A stretch of 64,000 bases of DNA, taken from contig NZ_CP102850.1 of NCBI RefSeq assembly GCF_024734075.1, forward strand, positions 4,526,001 to 4,590,000. The letters are read 5' to 3'. Both the position numbers and the translations under genes were made by a program. This document shows positions 39,609 to 48,296 of this stretch, in pieces. This DNA comes from Gordonia mangrovi (lineage in GTDB: Bacteria > Actinomycetota > Actinomycetes > Mycobacteriales > Mycobacteriaceae). Position 1 is the first letter of the stretch, and the number at the start of each line of letters is the position of its first letter. A model generated the notes under the pieces. It was not told the DNA's origin, did no database searches, and saw nothing but the letters and a program-made list of their open reading frames with translations.

Positions 39609-41138
39609 GTGTCTCACTCGGTGATCAAGACGGACGTCGCGTTGGTCGGCGCCGGAATCATGAGCGCCACCCTCGGCGCATTGATCCGTCGACTCGAGCC
39701 GAACTGGTCGATCAGTGTTTTCGAACGTCTCGACGCCGCGGCCGCGGAGAGCAGCGATCCGTGGAACAACGCCGGCACGGGGCACTCCGCGTTGTGCGAG
39801 CTGAACTACACCCCGAAGACCGCCGACGGCGATGTCAACATCGACAAGGCGATCAACATCAACGAGCAGTTCCAGGTGTCCCGGCAGTTCTGGTCCTACT
39901 CGGTGGACAACGGCATCCTCGGCGATCCCAGCGAGTTCATCAACCCGATCCCGCACGTGGCCTTCACCCATGGGCGTGACGGAGTCGACTACCTGCGCAA
40001 GCGCTACGACCGACTGGCCGGCCAGGTGCTGTTCGAGGGTATGGAGTTCATCGACGACGAGGCGACCTTCAGCAAGCGTCTGCCGCTGATGTCGGCCGGG
40101 CGTGACTTCTCCGACCCGGTGGCGTTGAACTGGTTCACCGAGGGCACCGACGTCGACTTCGGTGCGCTGACCCAGCAACTGATCAACCACATCGGCGAGA
40201 CCGGTGCCGACGTCTACTTCGGCCATTCGGTGACGAATCTGTCCAAGCAGTCCGACGGCAGCTGGATCATGAAGGTCCGCAACCTGCGGACCAAACAGAA
40301 ACTCACCATCCACGCGAAGTTCGTGTTCGTCGGAGCGGGCGGCGGCGCGCTGCATCTGCTGCAGAAGTCGGGCATCGCCGAGGCCAAGGGATTCGGTGGG
40401 TTCCCGGTGTCCGGTGAGTTCTTCCGGTGCACCAATCCCGAGCTCGTGGCCGACCACCAGGCGAAGGTGTACGGGCAGGCCGCGGTCGGCGCCCCGCCGA
40501 TGTCGGTCCCGCACCTCGACACCCGTGTCATCAACCACCAGCCCGGCCTGCTGTTCGGGCCGTACGCCGGGTGGTCGCCGAAGTTCCTCAAGAGCGGCAA
40601 GATCACCGATCTCCCGTCCTCGGTCACACCGAACAACCTGCTGCCGATGCTGTCCATCGCGCCTCAGGAGTTCGGACTCCTCAAGTACCTGATCAGCGAG
40701 CTGGCCGCCAGCCGCGCCGACCGGGTGAACACGCTCAGCGAGTTCGTCCCACGCGCCGACGGCGGTGACTGGGAGATCATCACCGCCGGCCAGCGTGTCC
40801 AGGTGATCCGCAAGACCGGTGTCGGCGGCTCGCTGGAATTCGGTACCGCAGTGGTGGCCGCCGAGGACGGCACCATCGCCGGCCTGCTGGGTGCCTCGCC
40901 GGGCGCATCGACCGCGGTGCCGGCGATGCTCAGTGTGTTGGAGAAGTGCTTCCCGAAGGAGTACGCCGGATGGAAGCCTGCGCTCACCGAGATGATCCCG
41001 TCGTTCGGGCAGAAGCTCTCCGACAACCGCGACCTGTTCCGTCAGGTGTGGGATTGGACCAGCGCGAGCCTGCAGCTCAAGGGCGACGCCACCGCACCGC
41101 AGGCGGCCGCCGACCGTACGCCGGCGTCCGCCCTCTGA
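39609..41138 (+). CDS. mqo: Malate:quinone oxidoreductase
   Basis: A 509-residue peripheral membrane FAD enzyme that oxidises malate to oxaloacetate and passes electrons to quinone. The FAD motif is VALVGAGIMSATLGALIRRL. Family blocks are DPWNNAGTGHSALCELNYTP, FVGAGGGALHLLQKSGIAEA and LLFGPYAGWSPKFLKSG. Length is typical. GTG at 39609 has GAAGGAGAG just upstream. It matches Rv2852c in position. The C-terminal tail is Ala/Pro-rich. Confidence 0.96.
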   Translation: MSHSVIKTDVALVGAGIMSATLGALIRRLEPNWSISVFERLDAAAAESSDPWNNAGTGHSALCELNYTPKTADGDVNIDKAININEQFQVSRQFWSYSVDNGILGDPSEFINPIPHVAFTHGRDGVDYLRKRYDRLAGQVLFEGMEFIDDEATFSKRLPLMSAGRDFSDPVALNWFTEGTDVDFGALTQQLINHIGETGADVYFGHSVTNLSKQSDGSWIMKVRNLRTKQKLTIHAKFVFVGAGGGALHLLQKSGIAEAKGFGGFPVSGEFFRCTNPELVADHQAKVYGQAAVGAPPMSVPHLDTRVINHQPGLLFGPYAGWSPKFLKSGKITDLPSSVTPNNLLPMLSIAPQEFGLLKYLISELAASRADRVNTLSEFVPRADGGDWEIITAGQRVQVIRKTGVGGSLEFGTAVVAAEDGTIAGLLGASPGASTAVPAMLSVLEKCFPKEYAGWKPALTEMIPSFGQKLSDNRDLFRQVWDWTSASLQLKGDATAPQAAADRTPASAL

Positions 41139-41184
41139 TCGGTCACCTGGTGCAGGCGCACGCCCGTGTGATAGTCACGACACC

Positions 41185-41679
41185 ATGACTTCGGCAGGGC
41201 AGTTGCACCACAGTCCGGCCGACCAGATCGACGCGGCCACCCTGTATCAGATCCTGCGGTTGCGGGTGGACGTGTTCGTGGTCGAGCAGGCGTGTCCCTA
41301 TCCCGAGCTCGACGGGCGCGACCTGGAGCCGGGCACCCGTCAGTTCTGGATCGTCGACGACGACGTGGTGGTCTCCACCCTGCGGCTGCTCACCGAGCCC
41401 GCTGCTGCCGACGGGGAGCCGACGTATCGCATCGGGCGCGTGTGTACCGAACGCGGCCACCGTGGTCAGGGACTGACGGCGCGGCTGATCGATGCCGCCC
41501 TCGCCGAGATCGGCGATCATGTCTGCCTGATCGAGGCGCAGGCGTATCTCGTCGAGATGTATGCGAAGTTCGGTTTCGTCGTCGAAGGCGACGGATATCT
41601 GGAGGATGGCATCCCGCATGTGACCATGCGTCGCGATCCGGCCGATGTGTCCGCGGCAACCGCCGACGGGCCCCGATGA
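41185..41679 (+). CDS. ElaA-type GNAT acetyltransferase
   Basis: A 164-residue GNAT protein. The start DQIDAATLYQILRLRVDVFV with VVEQACPYPELDGRDLEP is the ElaA subfamily signature. The acetyl-CoA loop is RIGRVCTERGHRGQGLTARL and the last strand is LVEMYAKFGFVVEGDGYLED. The substrate is not known. It matches Rv2851c. The stop overlaps the ATG of the chelatase gene, so it is coupled to the cobalamin block, although a role there is not evident. Confidence 0.88.
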   Translation: MTSAGQLHHSPADQIDAATLYQILRLRVDVFVVEQACPYPELDGRDLEPGTRQFWIVDDDVVVSTLRLLTEPAAADGEPTYRIGRVCTERGHRGQGLTARLIDAALAEIGDHVCLIEAQAYLVEMYAKFGFVVEGDGYLEDGIPHVTMRRDPADVSAATADGPR

Positions 41680-43715
41680 GCGGCCGTCAACACCACCCCG
41701 CCGACATCGAGGGTCCGGTCCGTTACCCGTTCAGCGCGGTGGTCGGGCAGGAACGCCTCAAGCTCGCGCTGATCCTGTCGGCGATCGCGCCGGGGATCGG
41801 TGGCGTGCTGATCCGCGGGGAGAAGGGCACCGCCAAATCGACCATCGTGCGTGGACTCGGGCCCCTGCTCGCGGCCGGCCACGAACCGGTGCAGTCGCAA
41901 CCGGGAGAGGCCGGCCGGGTGCGCGGCCGGGTGGTGGAGTTGCCGATCGGCGCGACCGAAGACCGGGTCATCGGCTCTCTCGACCTCACCGCGGTACTCA
42001 GCGAAGGTCGCGCACGATTCACTCCCGGGCTGCTGGCGCTGGCCGACGGCGGGGTGCTCTACATCGACGAGGTCAATCTGCTGGCCGACCACCTCGTCGA
42101 CGTGTTGCTCGACGCCGCCGCGAGCGGACGGGTCACCGTCGAGCGGGACGGGGTCTCGCACACCCAGTCCGCCGACTTCGTCCTGGTCGGCACGATGAAC
42201 CCGGAAGAGGGTGAGCTGCGTCCGCAACTGTTGGACCGGTTCGGGCTGGCCGTCGACGTCACCGCCGGCCGCGACATCGAGGAGCGGGTGGCGATCGTGT
42301 CGCGGCGGATGGCCTTCGACGCCGACCCCGAGGCCTTCATCGTCGATCACGCGGCCGCCGAGGCCGAGCTGACCCGTCGGATCGCCGAGGCCCGCGCGCA
42401 CCTCGCGCAGGTCGCCATCCCGCCGGCCGAACTTCGCCGAATCGCAGGGGTCTGTGCACATCTGGAGGTCGACGGTCTGCGCGGCGACATCGTGGTGGCC
42501 CGCACCGCGGCGGCGCACGCGGCCTGGCGGCTGGCCGATTCGGTCACCGCCGACGACGTGCGTGTCGCCGTCGAACTCGCCCTCCCACACCGGCGGCGGC
42601 GCAACCCGTTCGACGAGTCCGGGCTCACCGAGCAGCAGATCGACGACGCGATGGGCGCCGGTGACGACGCCGCCGGCAGCGAGGCACCAGACCCGACCGA
42701 CCCCGACCCGACCGACCCCGACCCGACCGACCCCGACCCGACCGACCCGGGCGGCGGTGGTGGCGTGCCGGAGAGCGGCAGCAGCGAACGAGAACCCGGC
42801 GACACCGCCACATCGGACGACGATCCGCAGACCGACGACGCGGCCCCGGACGGCGGTCAACCGTCCGAATCACTGCCGGGACCACGCTTCGGCACCGTAC
42901 CGTCCACCTCGATGTCACCGCGGATGACACAACTGCGGGTGCACGGCATCGGCGAGGGCGAACCGGGCCGTCGATCGCGTGCGCGATCACGTCGCGGACA
43001 GATCACGCGTGCAATCGATTTCAGCCACGGCGCGCCGGTACATCTGTTCGGCACGGTGCTGTCGGCGGCGGATCGGGCGGCGGCGGATCGGGCGGCGGCG
43101 GATCGGGCCGGTGGCGGCGCCGTGCGCGTGGCGGCCGACGATCTGCGCAGCGCCGAACGCATCGGCCAGGAGGGCAACCTCGTGGTGTTCGTCGTCGATC
43201 TCTCCGGCTCGATGACAGCCCGGCGGCGACTGACGGCGGTGACCGGGATCTGCGTCGATCTGCTGCGGGATTCCTACACCCGCCGCGATCGGGTCGCGGT
43301 GGTCGTCGCGCGTGGATCGACCGCGCAGGTGGCGGTGCCGCCCACCAAGTCGGTGGACATCGCGGTGCGCCGCCTCGCCGATATCCGGACCGGGGGACGG
43401 ACGCCGCTGGCCGAGGGCCTCATCGCAGCCACCGACCTGATCGACCGTGCCGCTCGCCGCGAGCCGCATCGGCGACCGCTGCTGGTGGTGCTGACCGACG
43501 GTCGGGCCACCGCGGGCCGCGACGCCACCGCCCGGGCCCGAGCAGTGGCCCGCACCATCGGCCGGCGCGGGATCGATTCCGTCGTGGTGGATTGCGAGCA
43601 GGGGATGATCCGCCTCGGACTGGCCGCCGAACTCGCTGCGACGATGGGGGCGCGGTGTCTGCCGATGGACGAGCTGACGGCGGGTGTGCTGCGTGGCGAC
43701 GGCCGAGCCGCCTGA
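41676..43715 (+). CDS. Fused Mg/Co-chelatase I and D subunit (AAA+ plus vWA)
   Basis: A 679-residue protein equivalent to Rv2850c. The AAA+ (ChlI-like) part has Walker A GEKGTAKST at 48-56, IDEVNLLADHLVDVLLDAA and TMNPEEGELRPQLLDRFGL. An acidic linker holds four copies of DPTDP, followed by Ser/Glu/Asp-rich sequence. The C-terminal vWA (ChlD-like) domain has the MIDAS motif DLSGSMT from D508. Since cobO and cobB follow, it probably helps a CobN-type cobaltochelatase rather than magnesium insertion; that is inference. A 15-base tandem repeat also encodes (AADRA)3 just before the vWA domain. Confidence 0.88.
   Translation: MSGRQHHPADIEGPVRYPFSAVVGQERLKLALILSAIAPGIGGVLIRGEKGTAKSTIVRGLGPLLAAGHEPVQSQPGEAGRVRGRVVELPIGATEDRVIGSLDLTAVLSEGRARFTPGLLALADGGVLYIDEVNLLADHLVDVLLDAAASGRVTVERDGVSHTQSADFVLVGTMNPEEGELRPQLLDRFGLAVDVTAGRDIEERVAIVSRRMAFDADPEAFIVDHAAAEAELTRRIAEARAHLAQVAIPPAELRRIAGVCAHLEVDGLRGDIVVARTAAAHAAWRLADSVTADDVRVAVELALPHRRRRNPFDESGLTEQQIDDAMGAGDDAAGSEAPDPTDPDPTDPDPTDPDPTDPGGGGGVPESGSSEREPGDTATSDDDPQTDDAAPDGGQPSESLPGPRFGTVPSTSMSPRMTQLRVHGIGEGEPGRRSRARSRRGQITRAIDFSHGAPVHLFGTVLSAADRAAADRAAADRAGGGAVRVAADDLRSAERIGQEGNLVVFVVDLSGSMTARRRLTAVTGICVDLLRDSYTRRDRVAVVVARGSTAQVAVPPTKSVDIAVRRLADIRTGGRTPLAEGLIAATDLIDRAARREPHRRPLLVVLTDGRATAGRDATARARAVARTIGRRGIDSVVVDCEQGMIRLGLAAELAATMGARCLPMDELTAGVLRGDGRAA
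42690..42749 (+). repeat. 15-base in-frame tandem repeat encoding DPTDP
   Basis: Four consecutive copies of GACCCGACCGACCCC (the last with one change) lie in the linker of the chelatase gene. Copy number changes would keep the frame. Confidence 0.8.
43065..43109 (+). repeat. 15-base in-frame tandem repeat encoding AADRA
   Basis: Three copies of GCGGCGGATCGGGCG (the last ends C) lie just before the vWA domain of the chelatase gene. Confidence 0.75.
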
Positions 43716-43754
43716 GACACTGTTCGCACCAGACCGCGACCGGCAGGAGGCAGC

Positions 43755-44372
43755 GTGCCGCAAGGAGTGCCCGACACCATCCCCGACGATGGGCTGACCA
43801 CCCGACAGCGGCGCAATCTGCCGGTGCTCGCGGTGCACACCGGCGACGGCAAGGGAAAGTCGACCGCGGCCTTCGGCATGGCGATGCGCGCCTGGAACGC
43901 CGGCATGCGGGTCGCGGTCTTCCAGTTCGTGAAGAGCGCCAAGTGGCGGGTCGGCGAGGAGAGCGCGCTGACCGCCCTCGGTGACGTGCACGAGCAGACC
44001 GGCCGCGGCGGTCCGGTCGAGTGGCACAAGATGGGGCAGGGCTGGTCGTGGTTGCGCGCCAACGCCGACCACGATGCCGACCACGCCGACGCAGCGCGCG
44101 CGGGCTGGGCGGAGATCGCCCGGCGCCTCGCCGACGAGCAGCACGATTTCTACGTCCTCGACGAGTTCACCTATCCGCTGCATTGGGGTTGGGTGGACAC
44201 CGACGCGGTGGTGTCGACCCTGTGCGCGCGGCCCGGGCGTCAGCACGTGGTGATCACCGGCCGCCGCGCGCCGACCGCGTTGCTCGACGCCGCCGACCTG
44301 GTCACCGAGATGCACAAGATCGCGCATCCGATGGACGCCGGTCGCAAAGGACAGAAGGGCATCGAATGGTGA
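43755..44372 (+). CDS. cobO: Cob(I)yrinic acid a,c-diamide adenosyltransferase
   Basis: A 205-residue CobO/BtuR-type enzyme that adds the 5'-deoxyadenosyl group to cobalt in cobalamin synthesis. The ATP-binding loop is VHTGDGKGKSTAAFGMAMRA, and FQFVKSAKWRVGEESAL, DFYVLDEFTYPLHWGWVD and ITGRRAPTALLDAADLVTEM are typical. The GTG at 43755 has AGGAGG four bases upstream; a GTG at 43767 is a second option. The next gene, cobB, begins 27 bases after the stop. Order matches Rv2849c. Confidence 0.95.
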   Translation: MPQGVPDTIPDDGLTTRQRRNLPVLAVHTGDGKGKSTAAFGMAMRAWNAGMRVAVFQFVKSAKWRVGEESALTALGDVHEQTGRGGPVEWHKMGQGWSWLRANADHDADHADAARAGWAEIARRLADEQHDFYVLDEFTYPLHWGWVDTDAVVSTLCARPGRQHVVITGRRAPTALLDAADLVTEMHKIAHPMDAGRKGQKGIEW

Positions 44373-44399
44373 CCCGGTGCTGAACCGTGGCGGGACCCC

Positions 44400-45824
44400 A
44401 TGAGTGCAGTCCCGGCCGTCGTGATCGCCGCGCCCGCCTCGGGCAGTGGCAAGACGACGGTGTCCACCGGACTCATCGGCGCATTGCGAGCCGCGGGACA
44501 TCGGGTGGCGCCGTTCAAGGTCGGACCCGACTACATCGATCCCGGATACCATGCGGTCGCCGCCGGCACGGTGGGTCGCAACCTCGATCCGAACCTGGTC
44601 GGGCCGGATCTCGTGGGACCGCTGTTCGCCGCTGGTTCCGCCGGTGCCGACATCGCAGTCGTCGAAGGCGTGATGGGTCTGTTCGACGGCCGCATCCTGC
44701 CCGACCCCGCCGACTCGACCGATCCCGCCGGTTTCGGCTCGACCGCGCATGTGGCGCGACTCATCGGCGCGCCCGTGGTGCTCGTCGTCGACGCGGCCGG
44801 TCACAGCCAGTCGCTGGCCGCGTTGTTGCACGGGTTCCTCGGCTACGACCCGTCGATCCGCATCGTCGGCGTGATCCTGAACCGGGTCGGCTCCGATCGC
44901 CACGAATCCGTGCTGCGGCAGGCGTGTGGGCGGGTCGGACTCGCGGTGCTCGGTGTGCTGCGCAGAGATCCCGGACTGCAGGTGCCCTCACGGCACCTCG
45001 GCCTCATCCCGGCGGCCGAACGACGCGCCGACGCGGTGCGGGCGGTGGCCGCGATGACCGCCACTCTCGGTGCGGCACTGGACATTCCCGCAATCGTGGC
45101 GTCGGCGCAGAGCAGTCGTCGGACCGCGGTGACGCCGTGGTCGGCCGACGACGCGGTGGCCCCCCACCGCCAGGATCCGGTTGCCGGCGCGCGTCCGCGG
45201 GTGGCCGTCGCCGGCGGGGCGGCGTTCACCTTCGGTTACGCCGAGCACCGTGAACTGCTGACCGCCGCCGGCGCCGAGGTCGTCGGGTTCGATCCGCTCG
45301 GCGATCCGCTCCCGCCGGACACCGACGCGGTGGTGATCGGCGGCGGGTTCCCGGAGGAGCACGCGGAGGCGCTGTCGGCGAATGAACCGCTGCGCACCGG
45401 GCTCGCGGAGCACGCCCGCTCCGGGCGCCCGATCGTTGCCGAATGTGCCGGATTGCTCTATCTCGCACGCGAACTCGACGGATATCCGATGGCCGGGGTG
45501 CTCGACGTGGTCGGTCGGTTCGGGCCGACGCTGACGCTGGGCTATCGCGACGCGGTGGCGGTCACGGATTCCGTCGCGTTCGCCGCCGGTGCACGGGTGA
45601 CCGGCCACGAATTCCATCGCTCGACCGTCGTGGCCGGGGTGCGGGCACCCGATCCGGCGTGGGCGTGGCGCGACCCTGTCGGCCACCCGTCGACGCACGG
45701 GTTCGCCTCCGACGCGGTCCACGCGTCCTATCTGCACGTGCATCCGGCCGGCTCACCCGAGGCGGTCGTGCGGTTGGTGGAACACGCCCGGTCGCGTGCC
45801 GAATGTGAAGAGCGGGCCGGGTGA
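44400..45824 (+). CDS. cobB: Cobyrinic acid a,c-diamide synthase
   Basis: A 474-residue CobB/CbiA amidotransferase, which amidates the a and c side chains of the corrin ring using glutamine and ATP. The N-terminal dethiobiotin-synthetase-like domain has the P-loop APASGSGKTTVSTGL and PFKVGPDYIDPGYH. The C-terminal class I glutaminase has the nucleophile in IVAECAGLLYLARELDG and GFPEEHAEAL. Its stop overlaps the GTG of the DosS-like gene by four bases, so the cobalamin block and the sensor kinase are joined into one unit, as far as sequence shows. Confidence 0.95.
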   Translation: MSAVPAVVIAAPASGSGKTTVSTGLIGALRAAGHRVAPFKVGPDYIDPGYHAVAAGTVGRNLDPNLVGPDLVGPLFAAGSAGADIAVVEGVMGLFDGRILPDPADSTDPAGFGSTAHVARLIGAPVVLVVDAAGHSQSLAALLHGFLGYDPSIRIVGVILNRVGSDRHESVLRQACGRVGLAVLGVLRRDPGLQVPSRHLGLIPAAERRADAVRAVAAMTATLGAALDIPAIVASAQSSRRTAVTPWSADDAVAPHRQDPVAGARPRVAVAGGAAFTFGYAEHRELLTAAGAEVVGFDPLGDPLPPDTDAVVIGGGFPEEHAEALSANEPLRTGLAEHARSGRPIVAECAGLLYLARELDGYPMAGVLDVVGRFGPTLTLGYRDAVAVTDSVAFAAGARVTGHEFHRSTVVAGVRAPDPAWAWRDPVGHPSTHGFASDAVHASYLHVHPAGSPEAVVRLVEHARSRAECEERAG

Positions 45825-47452
45825 ATCGCGGGCTGAGCGAGGCGCTCGACGCGCTGGCACGGCACGGCGTCGATGACCCGGCGGTGCTCAGCGACCTGCT
45901 CGAGGCGGTGCTCGTCGTCGGTCGCGGCCTGGACCTCGATCGCGCGTTGCAACGCATCGTCGACGTCGCGTCGCAGGTCGTCGGCGCCCGCTACGGCGCG
46001 CTCGGCGTCCGGGGTCCCGACGGCGGCCTCAGCGCCTTCGTCTACACCGGGATCACCCCGGCCCAGCGATCGCAGATGGATCATCTGCCGGTGGGTCGGG
46101 GAGTGCTCGGCCTGCTCATCGAGGAGCCGCAGGTGTTGCGGATTCCGGCGCTCGGTGATCACCCGGCATCGGTCGGTTTCCCGGCCGGCCACCCGCCGAT
46201 GTCCACGTTTCTGGGCGCTCCGATCATCATCCGCGGCTCGGTCTTCGGCAGCATCTACCTCACCGAGAAACGATCGGCTCCGGAGTTCACCGAGATCGAC
46301 GAGACGTTGGTGGCGGTACTGGCGGTGGCCGCCGGTGTCGCCGTGGACAACGCCCGGCTGTTCGAGCAGGCCCGCACGCGCCACCGCTGGATGCAGGTCA
46401 TCGCCCGTCGCGGTTCGGAACCGATGGCGGGTATCGCGCTCGAGGACACCCTGTCGCGGCTGTGCGACGACGTTCGTGAACTCGCCGACGCCGTCGACGT
46501 CTACCTGCTGACCGGTGTTCCCGGCGGGGTGGCGGTGCCCGGGCACACCGGGGGAGCGGTCCCGGCCGGTGACCTCGGGGTGGCCGCGTTCCCGACGCGG
46601 ACCGTGGTGCCCGCGAACGAGATCGGTTCGGAACTCATTCGGCGCAATGCGCAGTGGGTGACCGTGCAGCCGCTTCAGCGGGCTTCCGGGACCTTCGGTC
46701 GGCTCGTGATCACCCACGCGGACCGACCACGATGGGACGACGAGGACGCGGCGGGTCTGGCCGGCGTCGCCGAGGTGGCCTCGCTCGCGGTGGCCTATGC
46801 CGAACAACAGCAGGTGGCCCGCGATCTCGAGGTTCTCGAGGATCGTCATCGAATCGCGCGTGATCTGCACGATCACGTCATCCAGCGCCTGTTCGCCATC
46901 GGCATGTCGGTGCAGACGATGCTGGCCGGCTCCGACGCCGACGACACCTCCCGCGCCCGGATGGAACAGGTGGTGGCCGACCTGGACCGCACCATCGCCC
47001 AGATCCGCACGTCCATCTTCGATCTACAGACGATCCCGGGCCACCACGACACCGCGACCCTGCGTCGGCGCGTCCTCGACATCGTGTCCGAACTCGCCAC
47101 ACAGGCACCCATCGCGCCGGGCGTCGCATTCGCCGGGCCCGTCGACACGGTGGTCCCCGAACGACTCGCTCCGCACATCGATGCCGTTCTGCGCGAAGGA
47201 CTGTCGAATGCGCTGCGGCACGCGAACGCCGACCACATCGACGTGTCGGTGACCGCCGACGATGATGTGCTCACCGTCGAGATCAGCGACGACGGGATCG
47301 GCATCGGAGCCGACGTCGTCTATCGAGGACTCGACAACCTGACACGTCGCGCCGAGGACTGTGACGGTGTGTTCGAGGTGGCGACGGCGTCGGGCGGTGC
47401 GGCCGGCCGGGGCGGCACCACCCTCACCTGGACGGTGCCGCTCACCGGCTGA
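45821..47452 (+). CDS. dosS: GAF-domain sensor histidine kinase, DosS/DevS-like
   Basis: A 543-residue kinase. GAF-A covers about 38-185, and the GHPPMSTFLGAP stretch has H124 where the heme-binding GAF-A of DosS carries a similar HPPM motif; that residue is a candidate heme contact. GAF-B covers about 200-330 and is less conserved. The HisKA_3 phosphorylation site is H350 in RIARDLHDHVIQRLFAIGMS, followed by the ATPase with REGLSNALRHANAD. No membrane segment is present. It likely senses O2, NO, CO or redox and phosphorylates the adjacent regulator. GTG at 45821 overlaps the cobB stop. Confidence 0.88.
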   Translation: MNRGLSEALDALARHGVDDPAVLSDLLEAVLVVGRGLDLDRALQRIVDVASQVVGARYGALGVRGPDGGLSAFVYTGITPAQRSQMDHLPVGRGVLGLLIEEPQVLRIPALGDHPASVGFPAGHPPMSTFLGAPIIIRGSVFGSIYLTEKRSAPEFTEIDETLVAVLAVAAGVAVDNARLFEQARTRHRWMQVIARRGSEPMAGIALEDTLSRLCDDVRELADAVDVYLLTGVPGGVAVPGHTGGAVPAGDLGVAAFPTRTVVPANEIGSELIRRNAQWVTVQPLQRASGTFGRLVITHADRPRWDDEDAAGLAGVAEVASLAVAYAEQQQVARDLEVLEDRHRIARDLHDHVIQRLFAIGMSVQTMLAGSDADDTSRARMEQVVADLDRTIAQIRTSIFDLQTIPGHHDTATLRRRVLDIVSELATQAPIAPGVAFAGPVDTVVPERLAPHIDAVLREGLSNALRHANADHIDVSVTADDDVLTVEISDDGIGIGADVVYRGLDNLTRRAEDCDGVFEVATASGGAAGRGGTTLTWTVPLTG

Positions 47453-47464
47453 GCCCTGGTCGCG

Positions 47465-48145
47465 TCAGGGCGTCCGGCCGTCACGCAGCTTGGTCGCCAT
47501 GACCGCCACCTGGGTGCGGCGTTGCATATCCAACTTGGTCAGAATGCGCGAGACGTAGTTCTTGATCGTCTTCTCCGCCAGATACATGCGCTCGGCGATC
47601 TGCCGATTCGTGAGTCCGTCGCCGATCAGGTTGAACACCTCCCGCTCCTGATGCGTCAGGTCCGCGAGGGGATCCTGGGCGGGGGCGTTGCCGGTGCGGA
47701 GTTTGGTCAGCAGGGCCGCGGTGCTGCGGTCGTCGAGCAGTGAGCCGCCGGCGCCGACGGTGCGGACCGCCTCGATGAGGTTGTGGCCGAGGATCTGCTT
47801 GAGCACGAAACCGGAGGCTCCGGCGAGGACCGCCGCCAACAGTGCGTCGTCGTCGGCGTAGCTGGTCAGCATCAGGCACGCGATCGACGATTCGGCGGCC
47901 CGGATGTCGCGGCAGAGTTCCACGCCACTGCCGTCGGGGAGGCGGACGTCGAGGACCGCCACATCGGGGACCGCGGCGAGAATGCCGACCTTCGCCTCAC
48001 CCACCGACGCCGCCTCACCGATCACCTCGAGGTCGGGCGCGGTGCTCAACAGATCGCGCAGTCCGCGACGCACCAGTTCGTGGTCGTCGACCAGGTACAC
48101 GCGCGTCGGCTGGGCGGCGTCTTCTGTCGGGACCTCGGCAGGCAT
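47465..48145 (-). CDS. dosR: NarL-family response regulator, DosR/DevR-like
   Basis: A 226-residue regulator with an N-terminal receiver (RVYLVDDHELVRRGLRDLL, phosphoacceptor D66 in AVLDVRLPDGSG) and a C-terminal LuxR helix-turn-helix (LTHQEREVFNLIGDGLTNRQ, then IAERMYLAEKTIKNYVSRIL). Sequence and length strongly resemble DosR, the hypoxia and dormancy regulator. ATG at 48145 gives normal length. The gene converges on the DosS-like gene with 12 bases between stops, rather than preceding it in one operon as in M. tuberculosis. A DosR-like box lies 68-87 bases upstream, so autoregulation is plausible. Confidence 0.9.
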   Translation of the reverse strand: MPAEVPTEDAAQPTRVYLVDDHELVRRGLRDLLSTAPDLEVIGEAASVGEAKVGILAAVPDVAVLDVRLPDGSGVELCRDIRAAESSIACLMLTSYADDDALLAAVLAGASGFVLKQILGHNLIEAVRTVGAGGSLLDDRSTAALLTKLRTGNAPAQDPLADLTHQEREVFNLIGDGLTNRQIAERMYLAEKTIKNYVSRILTKLDMQRRTQVAVMATKLRDGRTP

Positions 48146-48212
48146 GGTGTGACGGTACCGCAGCGCCCTGAGTGCAGCAGTCGGGCGATCCGGCGACCAG
48201 CGACTCATCACA

Positions 48213-48232
48213 AACGGGACTTTCGGCCCACG
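48213..48232. promoter_or_regulatory. DosR-like binding box
   Basis: AACGGGACTTTCGGCCCACG, compared with the DosR consensus TTSGGGACTWWAGTCCCSAA, keeps the core GGGACTTT and CCC at about 13 of 20 positions. It lies between the divergent dosR-like (48145) and desaturase (48297) genes and could act on both. Confidence 0.6.
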
Positions 48233-48296
48233 AGACGCCCGGGGCGACCGAGCATCGTGGATCGCGACGTCATATCCGTGCGACACGAGGAGAGCG

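Noticed and set aside
42690..42749. Possible CRISPR-like array
   Set aside because: The units are directly adjacent 15-mers with no spacers and lie within a coding linker.
42987..44903. 638-codon minus-strand open frame opposite the chelatase gene and cobO
   Set aside because: Both plus-strand genes carry full motifs, and the minus frame has no start signal or domain.
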